In this document: positions 54,546 to 64,000 of the stretch, piece after piece
Layout: each line of letters opens with the position of its first letter
Numbering within the stretch: the stretch's first letter is position 1
Source: Mycosarcoma maydis
Lineage: Eukaryota; Basidiomycota; Ustilaginomycetes; Ustilaginales
Assembly: GCF_000328475.2 (NCBI RefSeq)
Contig: NC_026494.1
Span: 496,001-560,000, forward strand
DNA length: 64,000 nucleotides
Direction: 5' to 3'
Translations under genes and position numbers: made by a program
The notes under the pieces: generated by a model
Database searches by the model: none
What the model was told of the DNA's origin: nothing
The model's input: only the letters and a program-made list of their open reading frames with translations

Positions 54546-54558
54546 ACTCGTGACTGTG
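54546..54558. repeat. Dispersed 13-mer ACTCGTGACTGTG
   Basis: Exact match to 19723-19735 and 43475-43487. Confidence 0.7.
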
Positions 54559-54643
54559 GTGTGAAAGCTTGCTAAGTTAGTCACAAATTTCATACGAAAG
54601 GTGAATGGAACAAAACCAACAGCACATCAAGTCGTGCACTGTG

Positions 54644-54660
54644 AATCACGAATCACGAAT
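54644..54660. repeat. Dispersed heptamer repeat, AATCACG form
   Basis: AATCACGAATCACGAAT is a perfect tandem of the AATCACG heptamer. Confidence 0.8.
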
Positions 54661-55253
54661 GGCGGCGCGTTTAGGATAAATCATGAATCACGATCTTGCA
54701 CATACTGTATTCGTACTGTACTTTTGTTGTTGTAGAAGATTTATTTAAAACCACGGAAGAAATCACTAATCATGCACTGATCTCAGTCTACCTTATATGA
54801 ACTGGAGATCCTCGTACACCGCAGCCCTCGGTCCGCTATCTCGAGAACTTCGTTCAGCTACCATGCGCTAAACGCTCACTTTATCGGCTAACTTAAGGCA
54901 AATGTATTCACATTGCGCTCTGGGTCCATCTCGTTGGTTGTCTCACCATTGTTCTGGTCGCCATGGAAGGTGCGACTCCTGACTCCCCGAGACAGAAGAG
55001 CTTCAAGATCATTGGGCTTGCTAAGATGCGAAAAGAGTGGAACGCCGAGCAGCTTTGGGAGAAGTGTCTGTGCCAAGTCGCAGCGGCTTTCGATCAATAG
55101 CTTCTGGTGTTGGTCTGGATGCATTCGTAATTGGTCGAATTTTCAAGCCGTACATTCACATTTATGCGTGTGGTGTGCCTACACGCGGACATACAGAGCA
55201 CCAGCATGAAGAGAGGGATGAAGTAGCTGACTAACGGCGAGTGATAGGCTCGT

Positions 55254-57683
55254 TCAACATGCGCAGTTGCCAATTCCCACAGATGCATTCAGCGTCAATC
55301 CAACGCCAAAGAAGATGCTGAACAAGTCCGAGTCGAGCCATCGGTGACGTAAATTCCTGGACATCGAGTCAGGCGCTTTAGCTTCAATACGAGCGTCACG
55401 CTCGGTTGCGGAGAATCTGCTGCCCGCCTTTTCGTAACTTGACCTGACAAGCCACGAAAGATGGGCTGTATACGTCGAGTTACCAAGCTGATCTAGCTGG
55501 TCAAAACGTTTGCTGCACAAATAGATGAGTTCTTGAGCTGATCGGGTCTGTTCCGCATCGTGAAAGTCGATAAGAAGGGCGGATGCTGCAGCAGCCTGAC
55601 CAAAGCGGCGCAGCAGATAGCCTGGAGCATAGAGGAGCGCCCCATTGATTTCAGGGTCGGTGAAGATATTCATGAGCACTTGGCAAGCTTGACGCATGTC
55701 GTGCCTATACGCAGCAACAAACCTTGCCGAATCTTCTTCATAGTGGACGTCGTACCCATTGCTCGCCTTGGGTGGGCATCCAAGTGAAGCCGATTTGAGC
55801 GCCACAGCTGCAAGGTAGATCTGGAGCGTCCAGCGATCTACAAGACCCACGATTCTTTCGAGTTGGCTGTATTCGGTCTCAGAGGCGAGCCATCGCTTCT
55901 CGAGGTCAAAAAGCTGAGATTGGAGGTACTTGAAACGATCCCAATCGTGTGTGAGGTCGAATCGAACGTTGGGCTGCGGCGGCTCGGCCAGTGGAAGCGG
56001 CGAGTTACAAGACATCTCGCCCAACCACATCTGTACCTCTTTAAGCACGGATACTGCTCGTACAAGGTAAGGCTTGGGTGTCGAGCTGCGCGATAGACGC
56101 GGCGCTTTTGACAAGAGAAGGTCGTGATCGGTGAGTTGCGCACCTATTCCCGATTCGATTGCGGCCAGTGATTCGAACACTCTGAGCGAGGACCAGATAG
56201 GAGGCAGACGTTGTGAAATGAGCGATGAGACCCTGTCGCCATCGAGGGCCGTCGCCTGAGTATGCCGAGCTACGATCTGTAAGACGTTTGAGGCATGACT
56301 AGCAAGGAGCTTCTCATCCGGCGAACCAGCAAAGGCCTGTGGCCAGTAGGCAATGAGAAGAATTGCTTGAACAGAGCTGAGAGTGGGCTCTGAGCTGCAG
56401 AGCTGAACACCTAGTTGACTAAGTGTATGAGAGGAAAGACCTGCATGAAGATCGGAGCGGAGGGCGTTGTCGGCTTTTACAGACGATTCTTGGTATAAGG
56501 CACCGATGGTGACTAAGACGGATAGCAAGAAAGGATCCGAGGCGGACAAGGACGCGGCGTTGACCTCTTCGTCCAGATCCAAGAAGGGGGCAAAGACGTA
56601 GCAATATGTGAGGAAGACCTCTAAAAGGGTCTGAGCCATCTCGAGAGTGACCAAACCGGCTTTGATCGGGTTGCCATTAAGCGTATGTCGATTATCATTG
56701 TTGAACGAGCGTGTGGAGACTGGACCAGTGGCTGGATCTGGTGAGCGCGTAAATCCAGAGCGCTCGTCAGCTCCGGTGCCAGTGCACTCGCGGCTGTCAT
56801 GTCTACGCTGCCGTGTCGAGACGAGGAGCGGCACGCTTGCCTCTGATAGGCCGTCCTGGAGTTCGTCGACTTCGGCATCCGAATCGTCGAGTATGTCCGT
56901 CCTTGGACGCCTACGTTCGAGCTTCTGAGGGGAAGCGACGGATCGGGACGAGGAAGGTGGACCTGCTGTACTTGTGCCGTTGCGCTCGAAGGAGGATGGG
57001 TTACCGTCGACCCTTTGTATCAAGCGAGAAACTATGCGTTCAAGTTTGTCGATGCGATGCACTGCGTCCGGAAGAGAATAGATGAAACGATCGGAAGGAT
57101 GGTAAAGGTGGAGCACTTGACGCTGTTGAGCCGTCACATTCATGGGTTTACCACCGAGCGTTCGATCAAGATGACTGGCTTCAGACATGTTGGAGCCATA
57201 TGGAGGATGGGCGGGTGCATGCAAGGGTAGACCGCTGGGAGCGAAGTGCATCGAAGCCTGTGACTGAGGCCGATTGGAAGCCGAAGATGAATACGGGGCA
57301 CTAAGAGTTTGGCCGTCCCTATCGTCTGCAAGAACTCTGTGCGAGGAAGGTGTACCGGCTGTATTAGCCTCCGAGGGCTCCTTGCACACAAGCTTGAGCT
57401 TGAGACAACGTGCGCAAGGAAAGACACCATCGCATTTGAGCTTCTGCCCGCGACAGCGAACGCATGCCCTTTGAGAGCGCTTACGCTTCTTAGCTTCAGG
57501 TTGAGCATCTTTGGTGTTGGAAGCCAGATCAGCACTATCCTTTGAGTCTGCGAGTCGCATCGTTTCGTCCGGAGTGGCGGATCGGCGCTGCTTAGGCGGT
57601 GTTGGTGGTGGGCTAAGAGCGTCGTTGGAACTGTCTCTGTTGCTAAGCACGGAGCCCTTCTGCGAAGGCTTGGCCTCGGACAT
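55254..57683 (-). CDS. Zn2Cys6 fungal-specific transcription factor
   Basis: The first ATG of the frame (57683, MSEAKPSQKG) gives 809 residues in one exon. A basic stretch KKRKRS (65-70), likely a nuclear signal, precedes a perfect binuclear zinc cluster. Its cysteines are Cys74, 77, 84, 90, 93 and 100, with CVRCRGQKLKCDG and PCARC. The spacing C-x2-C-x6-C-x5-C-x2-C-x6-C is canonical. The middle region (about 330-620) resembles the fungal-specific regulatory domain (FLTYCYVFAPFLDLDEE, LLIAYWPQAFAGSPDEK, HASNVLQIVARHTQ). Targets are unknown. The neighbouring secreted GH5 gene is a possible but untested target, because local clustering of regulators with hydrolases is only suggestive. Confidence 0.9.
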   Translation of the reverse strand: MSEAKPSQKGSVLSNRDSSNDALSPPPTPPKQRRSATPDETMRLADSKDSADLASNTKDAQPEAKKRKRSQRACVRCRGQKLKCDGVFPCARCLKLKLVCKEPSEANTAGTPSSHRVLADDRDGQTLSAPYSSSASNRPQSQASMHFAPSGLPLHAPAHPPYGSNMSEASHLDRTLGGKPMNVTAQQRQVLHLYHPSDRFIYSLPDAVHRIDKLERIVSRLIQRVDGNPSSFERNGTSTAGPPSSSRSVASPQKLERRRPRTDILDDSDAEVDELQDGLSEASVPLLVSTRQRRHDSRECTGTGADERSGFTRSPDPATGPVSTRSFNNDNRHTLNGNPIKAGLVTLEMAQTLLEVFLTYCYVFAPFLDLDEEVNAASLSASDPFLLSVLVTIGALYQESSVKADNALRSDLHAGLSSHTLSQLGVQLCSSEPTLSSVQAILLIAYWPQAFAGSPDEKLLASHASNVLQIVARHTQATALDGDRVSSLISQRLPPIWSSLRVFESLAAIESGIGAQLTDHDLLLSKAPRLSRSSTPKPYLVRAVSVLKEVQMWLGEMSCNSPLPLAEPPQPNVRFDLTHDWDRFKYLQSQLFDLEKRWLASETEYSQLERIVGLVDRWTLQIYLAAVALKSASLGCPPKASNGYDVHYEEDSARFVAAYRHDMRQACQVLMNIFTDPEINGALLYAPGYLLRRFGQAAAASALLIDFHDAEQTRSAQELIYLCSKRFDQLDQLGNSTYTAHLSWLVRSSYEKAGSRFSATERDARIEAKAPDSMSRNLRHRWLDSDLFSIFFGVGLTLNASVGIGNCAC

Positions 57684-59881
57684 GATGCGGAAGAGCACTG
57701 TTTCGTAGCTGGCCGTATCGACTCGGGATCAAGCTAGCAGGTGTCGTGTTGTTGCTGTCCAACAAGCTGCTTGGAGCTGAGAAATATGCCGAACAGGCTT
57801 CTTTCAAGCTTGTGATGCGTGAACAGAGATAGGCGCATCAACAAGCAGAGAGCTCAGAACTGTAGAATGGCGAAGCGGATCGCGGTGAAACTGATCGTGC
57901 TCGGACGTGGTGCCGCTCGTTTGATGCTGAGGTTTATGACTGACTTGAGCTACGAGCTAAGATCAGTCAAAGTAGATGAGGAACAATGGAAGAGATGTGG
58001 CGAGGGGGGTGAGGGTCCTCAAGTGAGGGTCAGAAGGGAATAACAAGCCCTCTACACCGAGGAAGGTCAGTGGCGACAGGGCACCAGCATGGATTCGATC
58101 AACTGGAACGAACACAGCCGACGGGAACATCAATCGCAGAGTGTCGGCGCAAGAAGACCATTAGAAAACGAACGAACGACAGCCAAGGCGGGACGAAAGG
58201 AAGAAGCGGATGCGGTTGTGCGGTTCCGGACGGTGGCGGCATGTTATCCAATCCACAAGGATCTGCATACATGCGGACCGAAGTGGTTCGGCAGCCACAA
58301 AAGAAGCGCACACGCATCGAAATCGGGGTGACGGTGAGGACAAAGACAGACACGGCAGAGGCGACCCAAGATGCATGGCAGTTAGAGTAGCTGGAACAGC
58401 AAAAGAGGTTCAACCGCAGCAACCAAAAGCAAAGCCGAGCAAAGGTGCTCACGAGACTCTTGCGCGTTCTCATTCACGATTTTTGCCACTCGGATTAAGT
58501 TAGTTTGATGCACCGTCAACGTCGTCGAGTGGTCACGAGAGCGATTAAGTGGACCTGTTAAACAACGAGGAGGAATTTGGCCTGGTATAAATTCGTGATT
58601 CCGACATCCAGTTTATGCAACGAGCAGTCATTGGTCCCAGCCACCAATTAGTGTTTGCAAAGTGAGTGAGTTCGACTCGGTGATGTTGTTGATAAAACTT
58701 GTCATGGTACGGCTTTCCATTCAGCCCCAAAGACTGACCCAGGAAACGGCGCACCGGCCCGATCTAAGAGTCGCAAAAGCGAAAGCCGGCATTGAATTAC
58801 GCAAGCGAGTCAGACTGCCAACCTTGTCCAAAGTTGAAAGTTAGAACGCAGATATTAAGGAAAAAAAAAAAGAATAGAAAACAAAAGGGGAAGAACGACG
58901 AATGCACTGGTCAGGTTGGTCCGAATTTCCGTCTTCATCTGAGTGTGCGTGCGAGATAAGTTAGACAAACGTCCTATGCTGCTCACAACCACACGCCACT
59001 GAACCAAACCCAACTCCTGGCTCGTACAGTGACTAGCTCTCTGTGGGTGCGAACGTCACCGCGACCTAGGACTACGGTACCGCTTTAGAGTGCTCTTCTT
59101 ACAGGAAAGAATCGTGGAGGCATGTGTTATGATCGAGTGCGTTCAACGAGGTTGTGATGTGTCGGAGAGTTGGCTTGAGAGGTTTTCGATGAGTTGCCGA
59201 AATCCCAGTCAAACCTTTCCTTGAGCATTTTCTCTCCAGAAGCAGGCGGATTTGCAGAGGAAACATATGCCGAACAAAAAACACGTTGATTCCACGAGGG
59301 GAAATGCTTTGGGCACAAATGCCGCCGTATCTTCGTGCTTGGGAATGCATAACACTAACTTTCGGCGTTCATGTGTGGTGACCGTACCAGAAACCGAACG
59401 GCACAGACCGAACCAAAGTCCAACGACGCGATCAGGGTCGGCAAGCACCTATGAAATGACTAGTTTCTAATATCCTAGTTTTCCAGCGTGAAAACGCACG
59501 CACAAATCAAGAGTGCTGTCCTTTGGCTAGCATGTGTCGTCCTTGAAAACCACCAGACTCGATGCCCAGTGAGGATCAGTTCACGATGCAAGTCTTGAGC
59601 AGTGCAAGGAATGATTGGGCTGCCCAAAGGCGCATGAACGTCCGCACAAGACCACCGCCTGCTTTTCGACAGCCAAGCGTGCTCGCTTGTCTTTCGCGTT
59701 TACGCAGTTCATTATCCGAAAGCCCGAATGGGATCGACTCCTGAGACTTAGTATGCCTCCTATGTTGAGCCTCCTGGTGCTCAGTCACCAGTCAGAGAAA
59801 TCTGTCTGTGTCGTTAAAGCCAGAAGAGTCTCAGCGTTGGTCTCTCACCTGTGTTTTTTTGTTTTGTTTTTTTTTTGTTTG

Positions 59882-59900
59882 TTTTTTTTTTTTTTTTTTT
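59882..59900. repeat. Poly(T) tract
   Basis: 19 consecutive T, preceded by further T-rich sequence from about 59857. Confidence 0.85.
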
Positions 59901-61680
59901 GCGGTCTGGTCTAGACACAGCTTCTAAAACCCTCTCTCCGAGCCAGAGCTTGAATGTGTAGCGACTTAGATGAGCCGCACCGACCCTTTTCGGCTTCATC
60001 AGACGATCGCTTAGCCAGCTGAACCCGTATGGCGCCTGAGCCAACTAAACGCGCAACGATGCCCATCTACTGCATCTGCTGCAGCCCTGCATTTCTTCGG
60101 CACGGGACACCCTTCAGTTGAATATCCGCCCGTAACTAATTGATGGAGCCGCACTACCCCCTTGCTGGTTCTTGTCTCGGTCAATGCAAATTATCGCTTA
60201 AGTCACCCTGAATCCTGCGGTCGCTTTGATGAAGCAGGTAACTCGTGTGTTCACCAGCACTTGGCAGCAGTCCTACCTTGCGACGCCTTACGGCATTGCT
60301 TCTTGTCAGCGAAACAGCTTCTTTCAGCTCAGGAAACTCGTCGGATGCCTCTTGCAATGCTCTGAAAGACAAGCATCCTCCTCCATGACTTTGTCGTTGC
60401 CAATCTAGGTCGGGCAGGTAATACCGTTGGTGTGATGTATGGCACAGGTGCGAGGTTCGACCACTGTTCGCATGCAATGACAAGGACAAAAGTCTCGTTT
60501 CAAGCTCCGACAAGGAACAGCTTCGGCCCTCGACGTGCTCGGCTGTACGGGAAAACTTGGACAAAGTAATCGGAGCAGTCACTATCAGCAGCCGAACGCC
60601 AGTCGAGATTCACGATTTGTTGCTCGAAATAGAATCATTTGCCGTAACCACTCGCGACCCGCGACCCACGACTCGCGCCTCACCCTGTGACTATTCAAAG
60701 TCATGGCCACTCCCAGGTTAAAATTCTGTTCATGCAGCTCGAATTTCGCACATGGCGTGGGTCACGGGCAAAAAAATATAATCAAGTCAACTGCTTCTCC
60801 TCAGTCCTGAAAAATTGTCGCTGGCAGGCAGGGTGGCAGCACCAGTAACAAGTGCGGGTAAACTGAGCACGAAGGGGAGTCGAATCAAACACAAAAACTG
60901 CTGCCACACGTTACCTCACCGCTACTATCTCGGACCAATCCGTGATTGGCTTTCTCCGTTCACACAAGCATTCCGTCGCTTCTTGTGCCAACTCACCAAC
61001 TTTTACCCCAGAGCTGGATGCACGTTCGGCGGCGATTCGGGTCCAAGTGAGAAAACTTGCCAGACTCCTGGACCTTGTCCTTGCGCCCAACATCCTTGAG
61101 CGGCACATACATTAGATCAAGCTTGCATGTAAGTGCAGTTCGACAACCGTGTCACATTATGTTTCATTGTCACATCTCTGCTCCCGTGTCCCGGTTTTCA
61201 TCTTCATGCCGCTGTGTGCCAAGCAATCTGGACGATCAAGTTATTGGATCGCAGATCTATAGAGCCCTGACTGCTCCACACAAGCTTCAGTGGCGACGGT
61301 TACGTGCAACAGGTGGGTTGCTACGCAGGCGGTTCAGAGTCAATCCAGCATGGAAAGAACGTGTCCACCCTAACCCTAATCGTGCCTCGCTATCGTCGCT
61401 CAGTCATGCCTTGTTCACGAACAGCCGTTTTGACGCACGCCGTCGAAACTGTGAGAGCAGAAGCCATGCTCAGCTAGTCTTGATTCGCGCATATGCAACC
61501 ACTCACCACTTTGATTCGTCGTGCGTCACGCGTGCAATCGAACCGTGTTAGGTTTCTTGAGAGCAATCGTGTCTTCAGCTGCTCACGGCTGGTCAGCTTT
61601 CGTGTTGGTTCAGTTGAAGATACAATGGTCGACCAAGACCATTTCGGCATAGTCCCTGCGCAATCAAACGGAAATTGCGT

Positions 61681-61728
61681 GCGATTACCCAGGGTTACTC
61701 AACCGCGATTAACCGGGGTTACTCAACT
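61681..61728. repeat. Imperfect 24-bp tandem duplication
   Basis: Two adjacent 24-bp units each begin GCGATTA and contain GGGTTACTCAAC. They match at 21 of 24 positions. Confidence 0.75.
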
Positions 61729-63293
61729 AAACGTGAGCAGAGATGAGATAGCCCTCGCCTACTCTGCAAGAGCCTACCACCGAAAGGCACACAAGCCACG
61801 TCCCGCACAGAGCGAAGACGGGAAGGAAAGAGGAGATGGATGTCCCGAGTCGCAGGACGAGCAGTTCATAAAGACATAAATATGCTCACTTTGTATGTAG
61901 TCTCGAGTCCAGAAAATCTAAGCGATCTTTTCACCATTTTCTTCCCTTCATCAAAACTGCCGAGAACCATCACGGGTTTTTTCCCCTAATTATTCTCAAG
62001 TTCACTTCGTGCTTGAAGCTAAACTACTGTACCAAAAGAAGGTCTAGACAACCTTAGAATTAGGCTTGTAGTCTTCAACTGGTTCAAACCAATCGTGAAT
62101 CTCGAATCTGTTTCCAAAGTTGCCACTCAGCTCACAACCTGACCCACGCACCAAAAACAAACCCGCCCAACAACACGCGTTTTGGTTCGACGTAGTCATG
62201 AGTCTTGAAGCTGCGATCGTGAATTTGGTCTGCTCTGTCGAACCCTGACAAGTTCGATCAGACTTGATCCTTGACCCGATCTTATCCCGCTCGATTTGGA
62301 CTAGGCCGGTCCTGATCGATCCCGGAAGTAATCCAACGTTGTGAGAACAGCAATTGTGTACACTGTGCAAGTACAAGCACGAAGCACTAACCCTACCCCA
62401 TAGATTGAAAACACAGCATTAACCGCTTTGGGCACAGCAGGCCCATACCCGCCATAGCAGCAGACACTACTCTATGATGCCTTGACATCTTGGGCTCTTT
62501 CCGAGCAAAATCCATCATAAAGTTGTAAGTTGAAGTCACCTGCGCCTTGGTGACTAGTTCACATATAAATTACTCAACACATACGACCCCCACACAGAGT
62601 CAAGCTGTGGGTGAGCAGATCAGCTTGTAGTCTCTGCTTTCAATCTGCCTTGGTGATGCTGCCATCCAGCCTTCCAGTGCTACGGCTTCGAAGACTGCTT
62701 GTCGTCTCTCCGTCTTTCGACAAGAAAGCACGACGAAGACGTGAGTTTTCTTCTTTTTCTTGGTCTTTTTTTTGCCCACTCTTTCCTTTCTTTTTATCAT
62801 ATCATCAAACACCCTATTACAGGTCCAGAGTTAGGGCAGGTGGGGAACATGTCAACAAAATACAAGCAGTATTATGAATACTCACAACTATACTGTACCG
62901 CGTAAAGTAAGCTACGTCCTTGACGCTTGCCACTCCACAACTTTTGGGCTCATGGCACAGCTGACACTCACGACTTTCATATTGAAGTATGAAGCATGCA
63001 GAGCCGTCACTCAGGTACCCAGAGTTGAATGAAACGCCACAAAGCCAGGCTCAAGACTTGGCTCGTCTATGACGCTTATCTATGTATTTGGTGGTCTGTT
63101 CTAACGGCCATCGTTGTACAGGACTACTCCGCCTATGTTTATGTCCGTAAGCTCCGTCTCATTGGACACTTGCATTTGTCTTTGGCATGCAACGGCAGCG
63201 CTATCATGAAGGAAATGTCTTGTCTGGGACGCCGGTCCAGAAATGTGGGGGGCCGAGTGTGGAGGCAACTGAGTTACACTCGTGAATCTCTCT

Positions 63294-63310
63294 ATTCGTG
63301 ATTCACGATT
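63294..63310. repeat. Dispersed heptamer repeat, palindromic form
   Basis: ATTCGTGATTCACGATT contains the inverted repeat TCGTGA-T-TCACGA. A related CTCGTGAATC lies just upstream at 63279. Confidence 0.8.
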
Positions 63311-64000
63311 ATGGTTACGAGTCTAGACACTCGCCACTCTTCCCCACAGTCTCTGCTCGCAGCATTCCAAAAAATGCCATGTACCACACCAACTCGAACT
63401 TTGTCCAAGTCTGTATTAAACAAAGCAAACTTGAACCCCACAGCAACCGAGTCGCAACCTTGCGAAACATCTCAATCATGGGATTGATGTCACACAGTGC
63501 GACTCATTTGTCCAACTCTTGACATCATAGCGAACCTTTCAAATTTCCCACCTGTGTCGTTAAATGCTCTTGAGTGGCGTCGTGTGCTCCCAGAACCCTC
63601 TGTCATGCCCCGCTCCCCCACACTGCAAATCTGAGATCAAGAGCACAAACGTCCCACGTGTCGGTACTGTAGTTGCAAAGGCATTCCAGGAACAAGGCTC
63701 GGTTGAAGCGGGGTCCACATACAACAGTACACAATCCTACACACAACAGAAATCTTGTTTGCGACAGCAACGACTCATGCCGGATGAACCACGTCCACTC
63801 ACTGCGTGTGAGCCTGGGTCATACGGAACATTTGTCTGCACTTGTGTGACCGATATAAGTTACCCCAGGATCACATGGAGCCCCACATTCTTTGGTAACC
63901 ATTTGTGCAATCCTTCCATACTTGACTGAAGCGGGTCGCACAGCGCCTTCCCTTCCATTCCTCACCGATCGCCTATCTCTATTCAAGGACCCGTACGTAC

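Larger units (their letters stand above)
53683..55253. other. Intergenic region between GH5 and the Zn2Cys6 gene
   Basis: 1.57 kb. It holds a plus-strand open frame of 203 codons (53707-54318) with no recognisable domain, not called. It contains the 13-mer at 54546-54558 and tandem heptamers at 54644-54660 with a degenerate copy at 54678-54694. These sit in the presumed GH5 promoter or Zn2Cys6 3' flank. Confidence 0.45.
57684..64000. other. 6.3-kb region without a recognisable gene
   Basis: Only open frames under about 165 codons are present, none with a recognisable domain. The proximal part should be the promoter and leader of the Zn2Cys6 gene. It contains heptamer words at 58472-58481, 58591-58600, 60608-60617, 62091-62100, 62215-62224 (one mismatch) and 63294-63310. 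A 19-T run lies at 59882-59900 and a 24-bp imperfect tandem repeat at 61681-61728. A gene may continue past the window end, but none can be supported. Confidence 0.45.

Noticed and set aside
57684..57698. Five extra N-terminal codons of the Zn2Cys6 factor
   Set aside because: The longer frame opens with GTG; the first ATG is at 57683.
61493..61879. 128-codon frame with an Arg-rich start resembling a mitochondrial presequence
   Set aside because: No recognisable mature domain; it spans the tandem repeat at 61681-61728.
61370..62400. Telomere-like CCCTAACCCTAA and CTAACCCTA fragments
   Set aside because: Only isolated one- or two-unit matches; no tandem array, so no evidence of a telomere.

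Overview
The window is fungal nuclear DNA. It is most likely from a basidiomycete smut (Ustilaginomycotina, Ustilago/Sporisorium type). The supporting signs are about 50% GC, mostly intron-poor genes with short GTAAGT-type introns, intron-containing nuclear tRNA genes, alpha-aminoadipate lysine synthesis (LYS12), Zn2Cys6 and C2H2 regulators, and a phosphoglycerate kinase with a leaky-looking stop followed by a peroxisomal-type C-terminus, an arrangement known from Ustilago maydis. The species call is inference. One 100-N assembly gap is present (48411-48510).

Layout: 0-13.4 kb is housekeeping. It holds the 3' end of eIF2B-epsilon, RPC53 (Pol III), PGK1, tRNA-Val(AAC), ARG1, tRNA-Arg(ACG), LYS12, a second tRNA-Arg, a second tRNA-Val and a C2H2 transcription factor. 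The four tRNA genes form nested inverted pairs around ARG1 and LYS12. 13.3-23.2 kb is a long stretch with no convincing gene. 23.2-39.5 kb is one giant intronless gene for midasin (MDN1/REA1). It is divergent from RPA12 (Pol I), and ATG7 and the mRNA guanylyltransferase CEG1 follow. 46.5-57.7 kb holds a CYSTM-type small protein, the proteasome beta5 subunit PRE2 (5' end lost at the gap), a SIRT5-like sirtuin, a secreted GH5 glycosidase and a Zn2Cys6 regulator. 57.7-64 kb shows no convincing gene.

Genes are individually transcribed. Convergent pairs (eIF2Be/RPC53, RPA12/ATG7, sirtuin/GH5) are separated by only 120-175 bp. Divergent pairs share promoters (RPC53/PGK1, MDN1/RPA12); the latter joins two ribosome-biogenesis genes. 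Much of the set serves growth: translation initiation, Pol I and Pol III, 60S maturation, capping and proteasome.

Two signals go beyond ordinary annotation. The PGK1 stop has the form TGA-CTC, and eight further codons end in Pro-Lys-Leu, which predicts a readthrough peroxisomal isoform. A short dispersed DNA word (heptamer ATTCACG, with forms such as ATTCACGATTCACGATT) recurs at more than 20 sites, all noticed outside coding exons. A related word, ACTCGTGACTGTG, occurs three times exactly.
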